NCBI RefSeq assembly: GCF_000271485.2
Contig: NZ_AKVN02000001.1
Location: forward strand, 1,740,001-1,804,000
DNA length: 64,000 nt
Origin: Pelosinus fermentans DSM 17108
GTDB lineage: Bacteria > Bacillota > Negativicutes > DSM-13327
Reading direction: 5' to 3'
The stretch's first letter is position 1, and each line of letters begins with the position of its first letter. Made by a program: the position numbers and the translations under genes. The notes under the pieces were generated by a model. It saw nothing but the letters and a program-made list of their open reading frames with translations, was not told the origin of the DNA and made no database searches. This document shows, piece after piece, positions 6,868 to 16,213 of this stretch.

Positions 6868-9036
6868 CTAGTCTTTGATTTGTTCGGCAATAATTTCTGC
6901 AACATGCTTGATTTTAACATTAGGAGCTTGTTTATCCAATCCACCTTGAATTTGCATCATGCAAGCTGGGCAGGCTACAGCAATTACTTCAGCGCCGCTG
7001 TCTTTAATATTATCAATTTTCTTTTTTAAGATCGGCATAGATAGCTCTGTATACTTCACACCGAATGCGCCAGCCATACCGCAGCATTTATCGCAATCTT
7101 TCATTTCCACGAAATCATAACCAGGTGCAGATTCTAGCAATTGTCTAGGTTCAGTGTGCACATTAAGACCACGTTTCATATGGCAAGAATCATGATAGGT
7201 TACTTTTTGTCCGCCAGTAGTTTTGGTTAGACGGCCAATTTTATCATATTCACCAGCAATAAAGCTAGTAAATTCACGTACATTGTGAACTAGTTTCTCG
7301 ACTCGCTTGCTCCACTCTGGATCATCCTTAAACAGCTCTACATAGGTAAGGTGCCAAGTTTCAGCGCAAGTTGGGCAGGCAAACATAATATAGTCAGCTT
7401 TAGCTTCTTCAAAGGCAATAATATTTTGTTTGGCAATTTTTCTAGCTGTTTCATGGTCGCCCATACCTAATACTGGCTTACCGCAGCAGCTTTGATCTTC
7501 AGGGAAGACAACTTCCATATTGAGATCTTGCAGTACTTTATAGACGGATTCTCCCGTTTCAGGGAAGATAAAGTCGATATTACAACCACTGAAGAAGGCA
7601 ACACGTTTCACTGGTTTGTCTATCTTTTTAGTAACTTTTTTTACTCGATCTCTAAACGGTTTGTCTGCTACGGCTGGTAAACTTCGATCAGCTGCTAAAC
7701 CAGCAAAGAATAATGGTAGATGTCTAATAACACGTCCAGTGGTAAAAGGTTTTTGTCCAATTGAGGCTAAACGCAGTAAATTGTGGAAGACTTTTCGATT
7801 GGCAAGAACGTTTTCAAAGACTGCTTTTACACCAAAAGGCAGGCCATCTTGTTCAACGGATTTTGCTCGAAGATATTCAATCAGACCAGGAATATCAATT
7901 TTACCAGGACAGATTTCAGTACAACGGCGACAGCCAATACACATTTCATTGATTTGTTTGAAATCGTCCATGCTATTTAGGAGAGCAGTTAAGATGGCAC
8001 CAATGCCACCTGCATAAATATGACCGTAAACATGTCCGCCAACCAAGGTATAAACTGGGCAAACATTCAAACAGGAAGCACAGCGAACGCATTGGTAAAT
8101 TTGTTTTAATTTATCGTCTTTTGCTGCTTTTAAACGTCCGTTATCAAAAAGAATAACGTGAAGTTCTTTTTCTTGCTCCACCCATTGACCATCTTTTTTT
8201 ACTAAAGCAGGAGCAGCACCAGAAATCATACTCATATAACTGGTCATGAGCTGACCCGTTGCATTCCTTGGCAAGGTTCTTAAGATCGGCACGGCATCCT
8301 TAATGGTAGGAATCAATTTTTCATAACCAATAATGACGACTTGAATTGGTGGCAGCGTTGCTACTAAGCGAGCATTTCCTTCATTGGTTACCAAGCCGGT
8401 AGCACCGTTTTCTGCAATACCGAAATTAGCACCCGTAATACCCATATCCGCATGCAGGAATTCATCCCTTAGGGCGATTCTGGCTTCTTGTACCATATAA
8501 GCAATATCAGGCTCTATATCTTTATTGAGTTCTTGGGAAAAATACTTTGCAACCTGATTTCGATCTAAATGTATGGCAGGCATAACCATGTGAGATGGTT
8601 TATGTCCAGCAATGGAAATAATCCATTCCCCTAAATCTGTTTCTTTAACATGTAATCCTTTTTCTTCTAAAAAGTGATTCAAATGAATTTCTTCGGTAGC
8701 CATAGATTTGGATTTGGCAATTCGTTTAACGCCTTTTTCCTTGCACAGATTAAAGAGATATTCTTTTAATGCATCGCCATCTTTAGCGCGAAAGACTTTT
8801 CCGCCTCTTTTGGTTACTTGTTCTTCGAATTGATCAGCAATTTTCTCCAAATTTTCCACGGTAGCTATTTTCATATCTCTTACAGAGTTACGTAAGGCGT
8901 CGATGTCATCAACACTTTCATAAGCCTTAGCGCGAGCAATTGGGTACGCTTCTGCAAATCGATTTAGAGAACCGCGCAAGGTTTCATCCATTAATTTTTC
9001 GTTAATTTCTTGTTTTAGGTTACGATTGCTAGACAT
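6868..9036 (-). CDS. LutB-LutA (LldF-LldE) fusion: iron-sulfur L-lactate oxidation protein
   Basis: A 722-residue protein in three parts. Residues about 60-310 form a LUD domain (GITGANFGIAENGATGLVTNEGNARL). Then come two 4Fe-4S motifs (CVRCASCLNVCP and CIGCRRCTEICP, about 315-385). Residues about 480-720 carry two CCG repeats (SCCGKPVLGMGD and CDKCCGMAGAFG, plus CPTC and CPAC). LutB/LldF normally ends after the ferredoxin part and LutA/LldE is a separate CCG protein; here they are one chain. With LutC and a lactate permease alongside, the role is NAD-independent oxidation of lactate to pyruvate. GGGAGG inside the end of lutC sets the start and couples the two. Confidence 0.88.
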   Translation of the reverse strand: MSSNRNLKQEINEKLMDETLRGSLNRFAEAYPIARAKAYESVDDIDALRNSVRDMKIATVENLEKIADQFEEQVTKRGGKVFRAKDGDALKEYLFNLCKEKGVKRIAKSKSMATEEIHLNHFLEEKGLHVKETDLGEWIISIAGHKPSHMVMPAIHLDRNQVAKYFSQELNKDIEPDIAYMVQEARIALRDEFLHADMGITGANFGIAENGATGLVTNEGNARLVATLPPIQVVIIGYEKLIPTIKDAVPILRTLPRNATGQLMTSYMSMISGAAPALVKKDGQWVEQEKELHVILFDNGRLKAAKDDKLKQIYQCVRCASCLNVCPVYTLVGGHVYGHIYAGGIGAILTALLNSMDDFKQINEMCIGCRRCTEICPGKIDIPGLIEYLRAKSVEQDGLPFGVKAVFENVLANRKVFHNLLRLASIGQKPFTTGRVIRHLPLFFAGLAADRSLPAVADKPFRDRVKKVTKKIDKPVKRVAFFSGCNIDFIFPETGESVYKVLQDLNMEVVFPEDQSCCGKPVLGMGDHETARKIAKQNIIAFEEAKADYIMFACPTCAETWHLTYVELFKDDPEWSKRVEKLVHNVREFTSFIAGEYDKIGRLTKTTGGQKVTYHDSCHMKRGLNVHTEPRQLLESAPGYDFVEMKDCDKCCGMAGAFGVKYTELSMPILKKKIDNIKDSGAEVIAVACPACMMQIQGGLDKQAPNVKIKHVAEIIAEQIKD

Positions 9037-9040
9037 TATT

Positions 9041-9646
9041 TCAGACCTCCCTTATTTCTTCATCAATAGCGATAATCACTAGCTGGCTAGGTCCGTGTAC
9101 ACCGATCGTTAACACTCTTTCAATGTCTGATGTACGGCTAGGGCCAGTGATGAAGCTGATGTAACCGCGATCAAATACTTTGGAAATCGTTTCAAAAGCT
9201 GCTGTTATGGTAGGTACCACATTTGCACTATTCATTACGACGATCGATATGGGAGGGAGGGTCGTAATGAGACGCTGTTCAATAGCAAGGCCATCTTCAC
9301 AGACACTACCCGTTTCGGCAATGCCAAACTCCACACAGGCAATACCTATATCTGACGTATCGGCATGAGTTCGAATATCGGATTGCTCAGTGTATAAGTC
9401 TAAATTCATAGATTTTAGTATAGCAGGGAGGTCTAACGGGGATACTACTTCAGGAGTGGCTACCACTTTTTTGGCTTCGCTGGATTTTATGATTTCGACA
9501 ATTACTGACTGGGCTTCTGCTGCTGTTTTTACTCTAAATACCTTAGCTGCAACATTCTGGGCACGCATTGCAAATTCCTCAAAAAATTCGGTTCCGACGC
9601 TTTCGGGTGGGAAAGCTTGCTTCCAATTAGTACTTACTTTTTTCAT
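9041..9646 (-). CDS. lutC: LutC-like LUD-domain protein, lactate utilization
   Basis: A 201-residue LUD-domain protein with GIACVEFGIAETGSVCEDG and the C-terminal GPSRTSDIERVLTIGVHGP block seen in LutC/YkgG. It is the first gene of the minus-strand operon and ends 4 nt before the LutB/LutA fusion, whose ribosome binding site is inside lutC. LutC supports the LutAB lactate-oxidising complex; its biochemical part is not settled. The promoter region, shared with the divergent lactate permease, holds two operator-like sites. Confidence 0.88.
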   Translation of the reverse strand: MKKVSTNWKQAFPPESVGTEFFEEFAMRAQNVAAKVFRVKTAAEAQSVIVEIIKSSEAKKVVATPEVVSPLDLPAILKSMNLDLYTEQSDIRTHADTSDIGIACVEFGIAETGSVCEDGLAIEQRLITTLPPISIVVMNSANVVPTITAAFETISKVFDRGYISFITGPSRTSDIERVLTIGVHGPSQLVIIAIDEEIREV

Positions 9647-9696
9647 AAGTCACGTCCTCGCTTTTTGATAAAATAAAATATAAATTCTGGATGTAG

Positions 9697-9707
9697 TGGT
9701 CTGACCA
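9697..9707. promoter_or_regulatory. Operator 1 for a FadR/LldR-type regulator
   Basis: TGGTCTGACCA, an 11-bp palindrome with the GGTC-N-GACC core typical of FadR/LldR-subfamily GntR operators, 51 nt upstream of lutC in the divergent lutC/permease region. The probable binding protein is encoded at 11829-12611. Confidence 0.7.
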
Positions 9708-9832
9708 GTATATTCTAACTTCAAGATACAAAATCCTCCTTAAATGCGTGAAAAAACGTAAAATTTTATTTATTTGAATTTTTTAAATATATAGGCAGGA
9801 ATTTAGCCGAGTCTGTTGAAATATTATATCTA

Positions 9833-9843
9833 TGGTCAGACCA
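9833..9843. promoter_or_regulatory. Operator 2 for a FadR/LldR-type regulator
   Basis: TGGTCAGACCA, the exact reverse complement of operator 1, 136 bp away (about 13 helical turns) and about 120 nt upstream of the lactate permease. Paired sites could allow looping across both promoters. Nothing else is recognised in the 319-bp spacer 9647-9965. Confidence 0.7.
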
Positions 9844-9965
9844 CTAGTCCAGTGATATGGCTAAAATACTGGTTGATCAAAGAGAGGTGAGAGAAGATTA
9901 TACCAGTGATTAGGACTAATACGATTTAAAATAATGGAAAAACATAAAAAAGAGGTGTTTATTTA

Positions 9966-11594
9966 ATGACATGGACTCAAGTTTATGATCCGATGAACAA
10001 TTTGGCGCTTTCATCCCTTTTCGCAGCAATTCCTATTATTGTAATTTTCTATCTTTTAGCCATTCGCCGTACTCCAGGACAAATCGCAGGCGCACTCGCT
10101 GCAGCATCAGCAGTGTTAGTAGCAATTTTTGTATATCAAATGCCTGCAGGAATCGCAATCACTGCGACAGCTATGGGTGCTTTATATGGTGTATTCCCAA
10201 TTTTTTGGATTGTTCTTACCGCTATTTTCATCTACAACATGACAGTAGAAACAGGACAATTTGAAATTGTAAAAGACTCAATTGCGACGATTACCGATGA
10301 CCGTCGTTTACAAGCACTTTTAATAGCGTTTGGTTTTGGTGCTTTCTTGGAAGGAGCAGCAGGTTTTGGTACTCCAGTTGCGATTTCCGCGGGTATGTTG
10401 GTGGGTCTTGGGTTTAATCCTCTATATGCAGCTGGATTATGCCTGATCGCTAATACCGCCCCTGTAGCCTTTGGTGGTATTGGTATTCCTATTATTGTCG
10501 CTGGACAAGTGACTGGACTCGATACCATGAAAATTAGTGCCATGGTTGGTAGACAATTACCTTTCTTATCCATTATTATTCCTATCTGGTTAGTTGTATT
10601 AATGTCAGGTTGGAAAGCTGCAAAAGAAGTATTGCCTGCATGTTTAGTCGCAGGGATCTCTTTCGCTGGTGTACAATGGTTTTCTTCCAACTATATCGGA
10701 CCAGAACTTCCCGATATTTTATCTTCACTTGCTTGTATTATTTCTTTGACGATCTTCTTAAAATATTGGAAACCAAAAAGCATTTGGCGCTTTGCTAATG
10801 AACCAGCACCTACGCTTGTTGCAAATCGTGCAGCATTAACTTTCGGTAAAGTAATGAAAGCATGGTCTCCATTCATTATCTTGACTGTAATGGTTATCTT
10901 GTGGGGCTTAAAACCAGTAGTAGCGATTTTGGATGCTGTTACACTGAAATTCTTAGTACCAGGTTTGGATAAAGTCGTTATGCAGGTGGCTCCAATCGCT
11001 AAAGTGCCAACTGCGATGGCAGCTCTTTATAAACTTAACTGGCTGAGTGCAGCAGGTACGGCGTTGTTTATTGCTGCAATCATTACAGCATTTGTATTAG
11101 GCGTTGGACCTGGAAGATTTATTTCCATTTTCACAAAAACGTTAAAACAATTAACAAAACCTTTGATTACGATTCCTTGTGTTCTTGGTTTGGCTTATAT
11201 TATGAATTATTCCGGTATGAGCTCAACTCTTGGCTTATTCCTTGCAGGTACAGGTTCTTTCTTCCCATTCTTCTCCCCATTCTTAGGATGGCTGGGTGTA
11301 TTCTTAACTGGTTCCGATACTTCTGCAAATGCGTTATTTGGCAACTTGCAGGCTGTTACAGGAACACAAGTTGGTGTTGATCCTATTTTGACAGTTGCTG
11401 CAAACTCCTCAGGTGGTGTTTGCGGTAAGATGATTTCACCACAAAGTATTGCAGTAGCTACTGCAGCTACTGGATTAGTTGGTAAAGAAGGAGATTTGTT
11501 TGGCTTTACGGTAAAACATTCTCTCGTACTGGCTGTTATCGTTGGTGTTATGACTTATGTGCAAGCTTACTGGCTGCAATGGATGATCCCATAG
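9966..11594 (+). CDS. lldP: L-lactate permease (LctP/LldP family)
   Basis: A 542-residue polytopic membrane protein with typical LctP family length. Recognisable blocks: FWIVLTAIFIYNMTVETGQFE, FGFGAFLEGAAGFGTPVAI, a later LGVFLTGSDTSANALFGNLQ and SSGGVCGKMISPQSIAVATA. It imports lactate with protons. It diverges from lutC/lutBA, and the two GGTC-N-GACC sites between them argue for co-regulation. A strong hairpin follows at 11714-11750. AAGAGGTG precedes the ATG. Confidence 0.95.
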   Translation: MTWTQVYDPMNNLALSSLFAAIPIIVIFYLLAIRRTPGQIAGALAAASAVLVAIFVYQMPAGIAITATAMGALYGVFPIFWIVLTAIFIYNMTVETGQFEIVKDSIATITDDRRLQALLIAFGFGAFLEGAAGFGTPVAISAGMLVGLGFNPLYAAGLCLIANTAPVAFGGIGIPIIVAGQVTGLDTMKISAMVGRQLPFLSIIIPIWLVVLMSGWKAAKEVLPACLVAGISFAGVQWFSSNYIGPELPDILSSLACIISLTIFLKYWKPKSIWRFANEPAPTLVANRAALTFGKVMKAWSPFIILTVMVILWGLKPVVAILDAVTLKFLVPGLDKVVMQVAPIAKVPTAMAALYKLNWLSAAGTALFIAAIITAFVLGVGPGRFISIFTKTLKQLTKPLITIPCVLGLAYIMNYSGMSSTLGLFLAGTGSFFPFFSPFLGWLGVFLTGSDTSANALFGNLQAVTGTQVGVDPILTVAANSSGGVCGKMISPQSIAVATAATGLVGKEGDLFGFTVKHSLVLAVIVGVMTYVQAYWLQWMIP

Positions 11595-11713
11595 GTTCCC
11601 GGTAAAGGAATGTTATACTAGGGTCTAGACTTATGAAAGAAAATAGTATATCATAAAAGAAATATGATTATAAGTGATGTAATAGATAATCATCGTTACT
11701 AACACTTATCTAG

Positions 11714-11750
11714 TACATGGCGGGCGGCAAACTATGCAGCCCGCCATGTA
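11714..11750 (+). terminator. Terminator of the lactate permease gene
   Basis: TACATGGCGGGC pairs perfectly with GCCCGCCATGTA, GC-rich stem, short T tract after it. Confidence 0.75.
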
Positions 11751-11828
11751 TTTAACTGATAAATCGTACATCCTTATCACTGACATTTATAGATCTCTGC
11801 AATGATTAAGGGGAAGATGGGGGATTAT

Positions 11829-12611
11829 ATGTTTAAGCCAGTTAAAACAAAAAAAGTTTATGAAGAAGTAATCGAACAAATTAAGCAGCTTATTGTTATC
11901 GGGGAATTGCAGCCAGGTGACAAATTATTATCGGAACGTGAATTATCAGAGAAACTAAATGTTAGCCGCGCTTCTATACGAGAAGCATTCAGTGCCCTAG
12001 AAATAATGGGGATTATAACGATACGTCCAGGAGAAGGCAGTTTTGTACGTCAGGTGTCTTTTGAAGGAATGCTTGAGCCATTATCTTTTTTATTACATGT
12101 AAATGTTGATGATGCAATGAATTTATTAGAAGTAAGAAAAACGTTAGAAGTTGAAATTGCCGCGTTAGCAGCTGCGCGTGCTACGCCAGAAGATATAGAA
12201 GAAATGCGGGCTGCGCTGCATCGCATGGTAGATGAAGTGAATGATGGAGAAGTGGGTGACAAGGCAGATGCAGATTTTCATTTTGCTATACTGAAAGCCG
12301 CTCATAACCCTATTATGATTAAATTAATGGGAGCAGTTTCTGATCTAATGAATAGTACCTATCGGTTTTCCAGGCAAAAAATTTTTATGGAAGAAAATAT
12401 GCAGAATGTTTTGTATGATTCGCATTGTTCCATTTTTCATGCAATTGAACAGAAAAAACCTAGTCTGGCTCGAAAAAAAATGGGGAAACATATAACGATG
12501 GTAGAAGAATCATTAATTCAGCTCAAACGAGGCGGAATAACATCCTTAACTAAGAGTGAAAAGAACTTTGTACACAATAATATAAAAGCAGATTTTGGCT
12601 TTCCATCCTAA
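11829..12611 (+). CDS. GntR-family regulator, FadR/LldR subfamily
   Basis: A 260-residue regulator. An N-terminal winged HTH (KVYEEVIEQIKQLI ... SRASIREAFSALEIMGII, then RPGEGSFVR) is followed by an all-helical FCD effector domain with metal-ligand candidates (DADFHFAILKAAHN and DSHCSIFHAIE). LldR/FadR-type proteins of this class bind TGGTCNGACCA-like sites, and two such sites lie upstream between lutC and the permease. It is therefore probably the lactate-responsive regulator of this locus. I choose ATG 11829; in-frame starts at 11802 and 11817 exist. Confidence 0.88.
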   Translation: MFKPVKTKKVYEEVIEQIKQLIVIGELQPGDKLLSERELSEKLNVSRASIREAFSALEIMGIITIRPGEGSFVRQVSFEGMLEPLSFLLHVNVDDAMNLLEVRKTLEVEIAALAAARATPEDIEEMRAALHRMVDEVNDGEVGDKADADFHFAILKAAHNPIMIKLMGAVSDLMNSTYRFSRQKIFMEENMQNVLYDSHCSIFHAIEQKKPSLARKKMGKHITMVEESLIQLKRGGITSLTKSEKNFVHNNIKADFGFPS

Positions 12612-12631
12612 AAGGTTGGAGAGCTTTTTTT
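12598..12631 (+). terminator. Terminator overlapping the end of the GntR gene
   Basis: GCTTTCCA (inside the last codons) pairs with TGGAGAGC, followed by seven T residues. Confidence 0.75.
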
Positions 12632-12749
12632 AGATAAAAACATGTATGGTGAGTGGGGATTTCTAGCAAACTAACTATTGTCATGGAGAGAGAGAAGCGC
12701 TATAATACATACATGTGACAAGACAGATGTTATTACTTTGGAGGGCTTT

Positions 12750-14069
12750 ATGGATATTATTACTCGATTAGAAAATGTGCCTGTGACCAAATTCCATTAT
12801 CGTTTATTAGTAATTACGGGACTTGGGTGGATGTTTGATGCCATGGATACAGGCATTATTGCTTTTGTTCTTCCTACTCTTGCAACAGTATGGGGGCTGA
12901 CTAGTACTCAAGTTGGCTATATCGGCAGTATTGGTTTGGTGGGGATGGCGTTAGGAGCTGTATTGTCTGGATCAATGGCAGATCGTTTTGGACGTAAGAA
13001 AGTATTTTCAGCTACTCTTGTTATGTATAGTGTAGCTACAGGTTTGTGCGGCTTGGCATGGAACTTTGAATCCTTATTATTATTTCGGTTTTTGGTAGGT
13101 TTCGGTTTAGGTGGACAACTTCCAGTAGCAGTTACTCTAGTAAGTGAATATGCGCCGCCTACCGCTAGAGGACGTTTTGTAGTATTATTAGAAAGCTTTT
13201 GGGGGATCGGTTGGTTAGTTGCAGCTTTAATCTCTTATCTGGTGATTCCCAGCTATGGCTGGAATATCGCTTTTTTTATTGGTGCATTACCTGCTTTATA
13301 TGTATTTAAGGTTTGGAAGTCAGTACCAGAGTCAATTCCTTATTTACTGGGCAAGGGAAAAGTCAAGGAGGCTCATGATCTTGTTAGTAAGCTGGAAGAG
13401 TCTGCAGGAATAAAGCCTGCTGCCAGCATAATTGCGCCAGAGAATAAAGATATAACGCCAGCTGTTTTTGCAGATCTCTGGAAAACGCAGTTTATTAAAA
13501 GGACAATTATGTTGTGGATATTATGGTTTGGCATTGTGTATTCTTATTATGGAATATTTACTTGGCTGCCTTCATTAATGGTAGGGCAGGGCTATACTGT
13601 TATTAAAACTTTTGAATATGTGCTAGTTATGACATTGGCCCAGTTACCAGGATATTTTGCTGCAGCCTATCTCGTAGATCGTATAGGGCGTAAAGCTACT
13701 TTATCCGGTTTTTTAGCGGCTTGTGCTGTGTGTGCTTATTTCTTTGGACAGGGAGGAAATGCAGCTACTGTATTATGGTGGGGCAGTATGATGTCATTTT
13801 TCAATTTAGGAGCATGGGGAGTCGTATATACCTATACTCCAGAGTTATACCCTACGAAAGTTCGTGCTTATGGGTCTGGCTGGGCAGCTGCTGTAGGCCG
13901 CATTGGCGGCATTTTGGCACCTACGGTTGTCGGTTATATGATAGCTGAAAATGACGGCTTTAATAATGTGTTTATGATGTTTACCATTGTGATGTTAGGA
14001 GTAGCGGTTATCGTTTGGTTATTAGGTGAAGAGACAAAAGGCAAGTCTTTGCAAGAAATTAGCAGCTAA
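12750..14069 (+). CDS. MFS transporter, metabolite:H+ symporter type
   Basis: A 439-residue major facilitator protein with 12 predicted helices. Motif A is visible as GSMADRFGRKKVF between helices 2 and 3, and the second half has DRIGRKAT. The C-terminal GWAAAVGRIGGILAP block resembles the sugar/aromatic-acid/NiaP group. GGAGGGCTTT before ATG 12750 sets the start; an in-frame ATG at 12678 has no such site and would add 24 odd residues. Position after the lactate regulator might suggest an organic acid, but the substrate is not determinable. Confidence 0.85.
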   Translation: MDIITRLENVPVTKFHYRLLVITGLGWMFDAMDTGIIAFVLPTLATVWGLTSTQVGYIGSIGLVGMALGAVLSGSMADRFGRKKVFSATLVMYSVATGLCGLAWNFESLLLFRFLVGFGLGGQLPVAVTLVSEYAPPTARGRFVVLLESFWGIGWLVAALISYLVIPSYGWNIAFFIGALPALYVFKVWKSVPESIPYLLGKGKVKEAHDLVSKLEESAGIKPAASIIAPENKDITPAVFADLWKTQFIKRTIMLWILWFGIVYSYYGIFTWLPSLMVGQGYTVIKTFEYVLVMTLAQLPGYFAAAYLVDRIGRKATLSGFLAACAVCAYFFGQGGNAATVLWWGSMMSFFNLGAWGVVYTYTPELYPTKVRAYGSGWAAAVGRIGGILAPTVVGYMIAENDGFNNVFMMFTIVMLGVAVIVWLLGEETKGKSLQEISS

Positions 14070-14138
14070 GTCTTAGTTGTTGCCTACCTGCTGTTTTTGA
14101 TGCTATAATAACGTATCATTAAGTAAGGTGGTTTTGAT

Positions 14139-14528
14139 ATGGGAATTAATATGTTGATTGGATTAATAGCCGCGTATTTTATATATAATGATGCAAAAAA
14201 ACTAGGACAGCCTTTTTTTACCTCACTATTATGGGCTGTAGCTAGTATTCCGATGTCCATTGTAATCGTCCCATTATATTTGTTACTTGGCCGTAAACCC
14301 AATATAGACAGGCAGCGAAAGGCTGATCCGGATATCATTGATATAGAAGCAACTGTGGTAGAAGAGACGACCCCTTGTCCTATGTGTGGCAGTAAGGTCC
14401 AGGAGAGTTTTTTAGTATGTCCTTATTGTAAGCATACTCTGCAGTTAAAATGTCAGTCTTGTGGGAATGAGATAGAACGGGAATCTAAAGTTTGTCCTTA
14501 TTGTCAGTCTCAGATCGATTATAAATGA
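14139..14528 (+). CDS. Membrane-anchored double zinc-ribbon protein
   Basis: A 129-residue protein. The N-terminal half has a hydrophobic region of two helices (about residues 5-50). The C-terminal half carries two zinc ribbons: CPMCGSK ... CPYCKH and CQSCGNE ... CPYCQSQ (eight Cys). Such small proteins are common and uncharacterised. AAGGTGG precedes the ATG. It stands between the MFS gene and tRNA-Arg. Confidence 0.7.
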   Translation: MGINMLIGLIAAYFIYNDAKKLGQPFFTSLLWAVASIPMSIVIVPLYLLLGRKPNIDRQRKADPDIIDIEATVVEETTPCPMCGSKVQESFLVCPYCKHTLQLKCQSCGNEIERESKVCPYCQSQIDYK

Positions 14529-14609
14529 TGATAGCTTACATCGACAATTGATTAGACAGGATATTAGTTTTATGATATAATAAATTTTGTGACTAAAACT
14601 CATTAATGT

Positions 14610-14684
14610 GCGCCCGTAGCTCAGGGGATAGAGCATTGGCCTCCGAAGCCATGTGCGCAGGTTCGATTCCTGCCGGGCGCACCA
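14610..14684 (+). tRNA. tRNA-Arg (CCG)
   Basis: Acceptor GCGCCCG pairs with CGGGCGC, the anticodon loop is CTCCGAA (CCG), and CCA is encoded. A broken tyrosine integrase begins about 140 nt downstream, so the 3' end of this tRNA is the likely attachment site of a former integrative element. Confidence 0.93.
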
Positions 14685-14822
14685 TATAGAAACTTAAGCC
14701 TTCCAAGGCACCTTTATAGAGCATAACACTATTTCCTATGCGCTAAACTCTAGAGTCTTTCTAGGGTTTTCTTTTCGTTCTCCTCGTAGAATATAGGAGG
14801 GTGAGCAGGATGGAGTTAGGAC

Positions 14823-15278
14823 ACGCAAAAAACAATATTTATAACTGCCAAGAAGAGCAAGAGTGTTACCTCTAGTACCTTAGTGACTTATGAAAGGAAT
14901 CTAAAGAGGTTCTTTCCATTACCTATTAGACCCAATTGGGAGAGTCCTCAAGAGAACCTTAATGCAATATTTAAGGATGCGTGAAGAATATCTCAAGGGA
15001 GAATCCTGCAAGTGGCTCTTTGTAACGCCTAGGGCTACCAGAAGGATGATCATTGCTTGTTTAGCTAACCTCTTTCAGAAACTAAAGAAAACCCTTAAGC
15101 TGGCAGGTGAAAAGGTGTCTTGCCACACCTGGAGGCATCCCTTGCTAAGAACTATCTATTGAATGGTGGTGATATCTTTAGCCTATAGAAGATTCTAGGG
15201 CATGCGTATATTGTGACCACTAAGAATTATTTACATTTGAATGATAAAGAGGTTAAGAGTCAGCACGCAAAGTTTTAG
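14823..15278 (+). pseudogene. Degenerate tyrosine recombinase (phage/ICE integrase)
   Basis: Three frames must be joined. 14823-14984 gives an N-terminal SAM-like part (VTSSTLVTYERNLKRFFPLP). 14962-15162 gives the middle, ending in the catalytic-box SCHTWRH. A third frame up to 15278 gives LAKNYLLNGGDIFSL, an in-frame stop, then KILGHAYIVTTKNYLHLN, the expected GH-x(n)-Y end of the catalytic domain. At least two frameshifts and one nonsense codon make it inactive. It sits just after tRNA-Arg, the classic integration position. Confidence 0.8.
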
Positions 15279-15390
15279 CCCTTTAGATAATAAAGACTGG
15301 CTGTATTAATGACTAGAACTACTATTAATTATTGAGGACATATTGTATAATATAAGTACCTAAGATGCGTGGAAGGGGTCTACTAGAATT

Positions 15391-15644
15391 ATGGAAAAGA
15401 TACTACAACAAATCCTAGAGGAACAAAAGAAAACCAATACACGCCTTGAAGCTATTGAGGGTCGTTTAGACAACATCGAAGGAAACCTTGCAGAGAACAC
15501 AAGGTTTATTCATGCGCTATCCCAAGATGAGCACGTACAGCAACCAAAGAGGATATTGCTACTGTAAATGTTAGTATAGAGACACTGAATACTCGCCTAT
15601 TCAAGCAAGAGGTAGAGTTAACAGTATTAAAAACCGCAAAGTAA
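15391..15644 (+). pseudogene. Frameshifted coiled-coil protein of a mobile element
   Basis: ATG 15391 opens a heptad-rich helix (RLEAIEGRLDNIEGNL). The frame breaks near 15540, and the neighbouring frame continues in the same style (IATVNVSIETLNTRL) to TAA 15644. The intact protein would have been about 84 residues, like small coiled-coil proteins found next to integrases. Confidence 0.55.
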
Positions 15645-15744
15645 TTCTTATAGGAACTTCATGGCATTACGCTGTGGGTATCCTATTTTTTTTGTCCTAT
15701 TGGGATTCTCCTGGAGGTTGCCATAATACACCATTTAAGGATGT

Positions 15745-15918
15745 AATGCACAACATATCAAGGCGGTTCCCGGGCGAAAGACGGATGTCAAAGATGCGGA
15801 ATGGATCGCAGATGTAGAGCTGCAGAGGAATTTCAGTAAAGATGCTGCAGTAATTTATGAGCACCATTTTGGTGATAATAGATCAGGATGGGAAGTAAAA
15901 TATACTGGAATCGGATAA
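15745..15918 (+). pseudogene. Remnant of an IS110-family transposase
   Basis: The frame from 15745 reads AQHIKAVPGRKTDVKDAEW followed by IADV, the diagnostic KTD-x-KDA block of IS110/IS492 DEDD transposases. After about 24 codons the similarity stops and an unrelated in-frame tail runs to TAA 15918. No start or catalytic N-terminus is present, and ends of the IS are not visible. Confidence 0.7.
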
Positions 15919-16013
15919 GTTATTTTTCTTGTCTTAAGTAAATCGGCAAGCACTTGCCAATTTAAAAATCACCACCTTGCTCTTATGAGTTTGCGATATT
16001 TTTGTGTTTTATC

Positions 16014-16041
16014 ACTTTTAACACCTCAAAAACATATTATG
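16014..16041 (+). promoter_or_regulatory. Candidate sigma-K-like promoter of the 45-residue gene
   Basis: AC, 17 nt, then CATATTATG, one base off the sigma-K pattern AC-N16/17-CATANNNTA. It gives a short leader including the GGAGG site. An overlapping TATAAT at 16043-16048 would start transcription inside the ribosome binding site, so it is less likely. Confidence 0.35.
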
Positions 16042-16064
16042 TTATAATAAGGAGGTGTTAATTT

Positions 16065-16202
16065 ATGTCATACGGAAATTGCCATGAAGACGAAAATAGA
16101 ATAGAAAGATTAGAACTTGAAGTCGAAGAGATAGAAAGAATAGAACAAGAGCTCTTTCGAATAATTCGTGAATTGGCTGATGAAGATGATTGTCGTAGAT
16201 AA
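16065..16202 (+). CDS. Small acidic helical protein, 45 residues
   Basis: A strong AAGGAGGTG site is followed by ATG 16065. The product is almost all charged helix (RIERLELEVEEIERIEQEL) after a short start containing SYGNCHEDE, with a second Cys near the end. It is flanked by a promoter-like sequence and a hairpin terminator, so it looks like a complete small gene. No family is recognised. The sigma-K-like promoter hints at a spore or spore-coat association. Confidence 0.6.
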   Translation: MSYGNCHEDENRIERLELEVEEIERIEQELFRIIRELADEDDCRR

Positions 16203-16213
16203 CTTTTAGGTTA

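Noticed and set aside
15745-15918. Active IS110 element
   Set aside because: Only a short block of the transposase remains; no catalytic domain, start or ends are visible.
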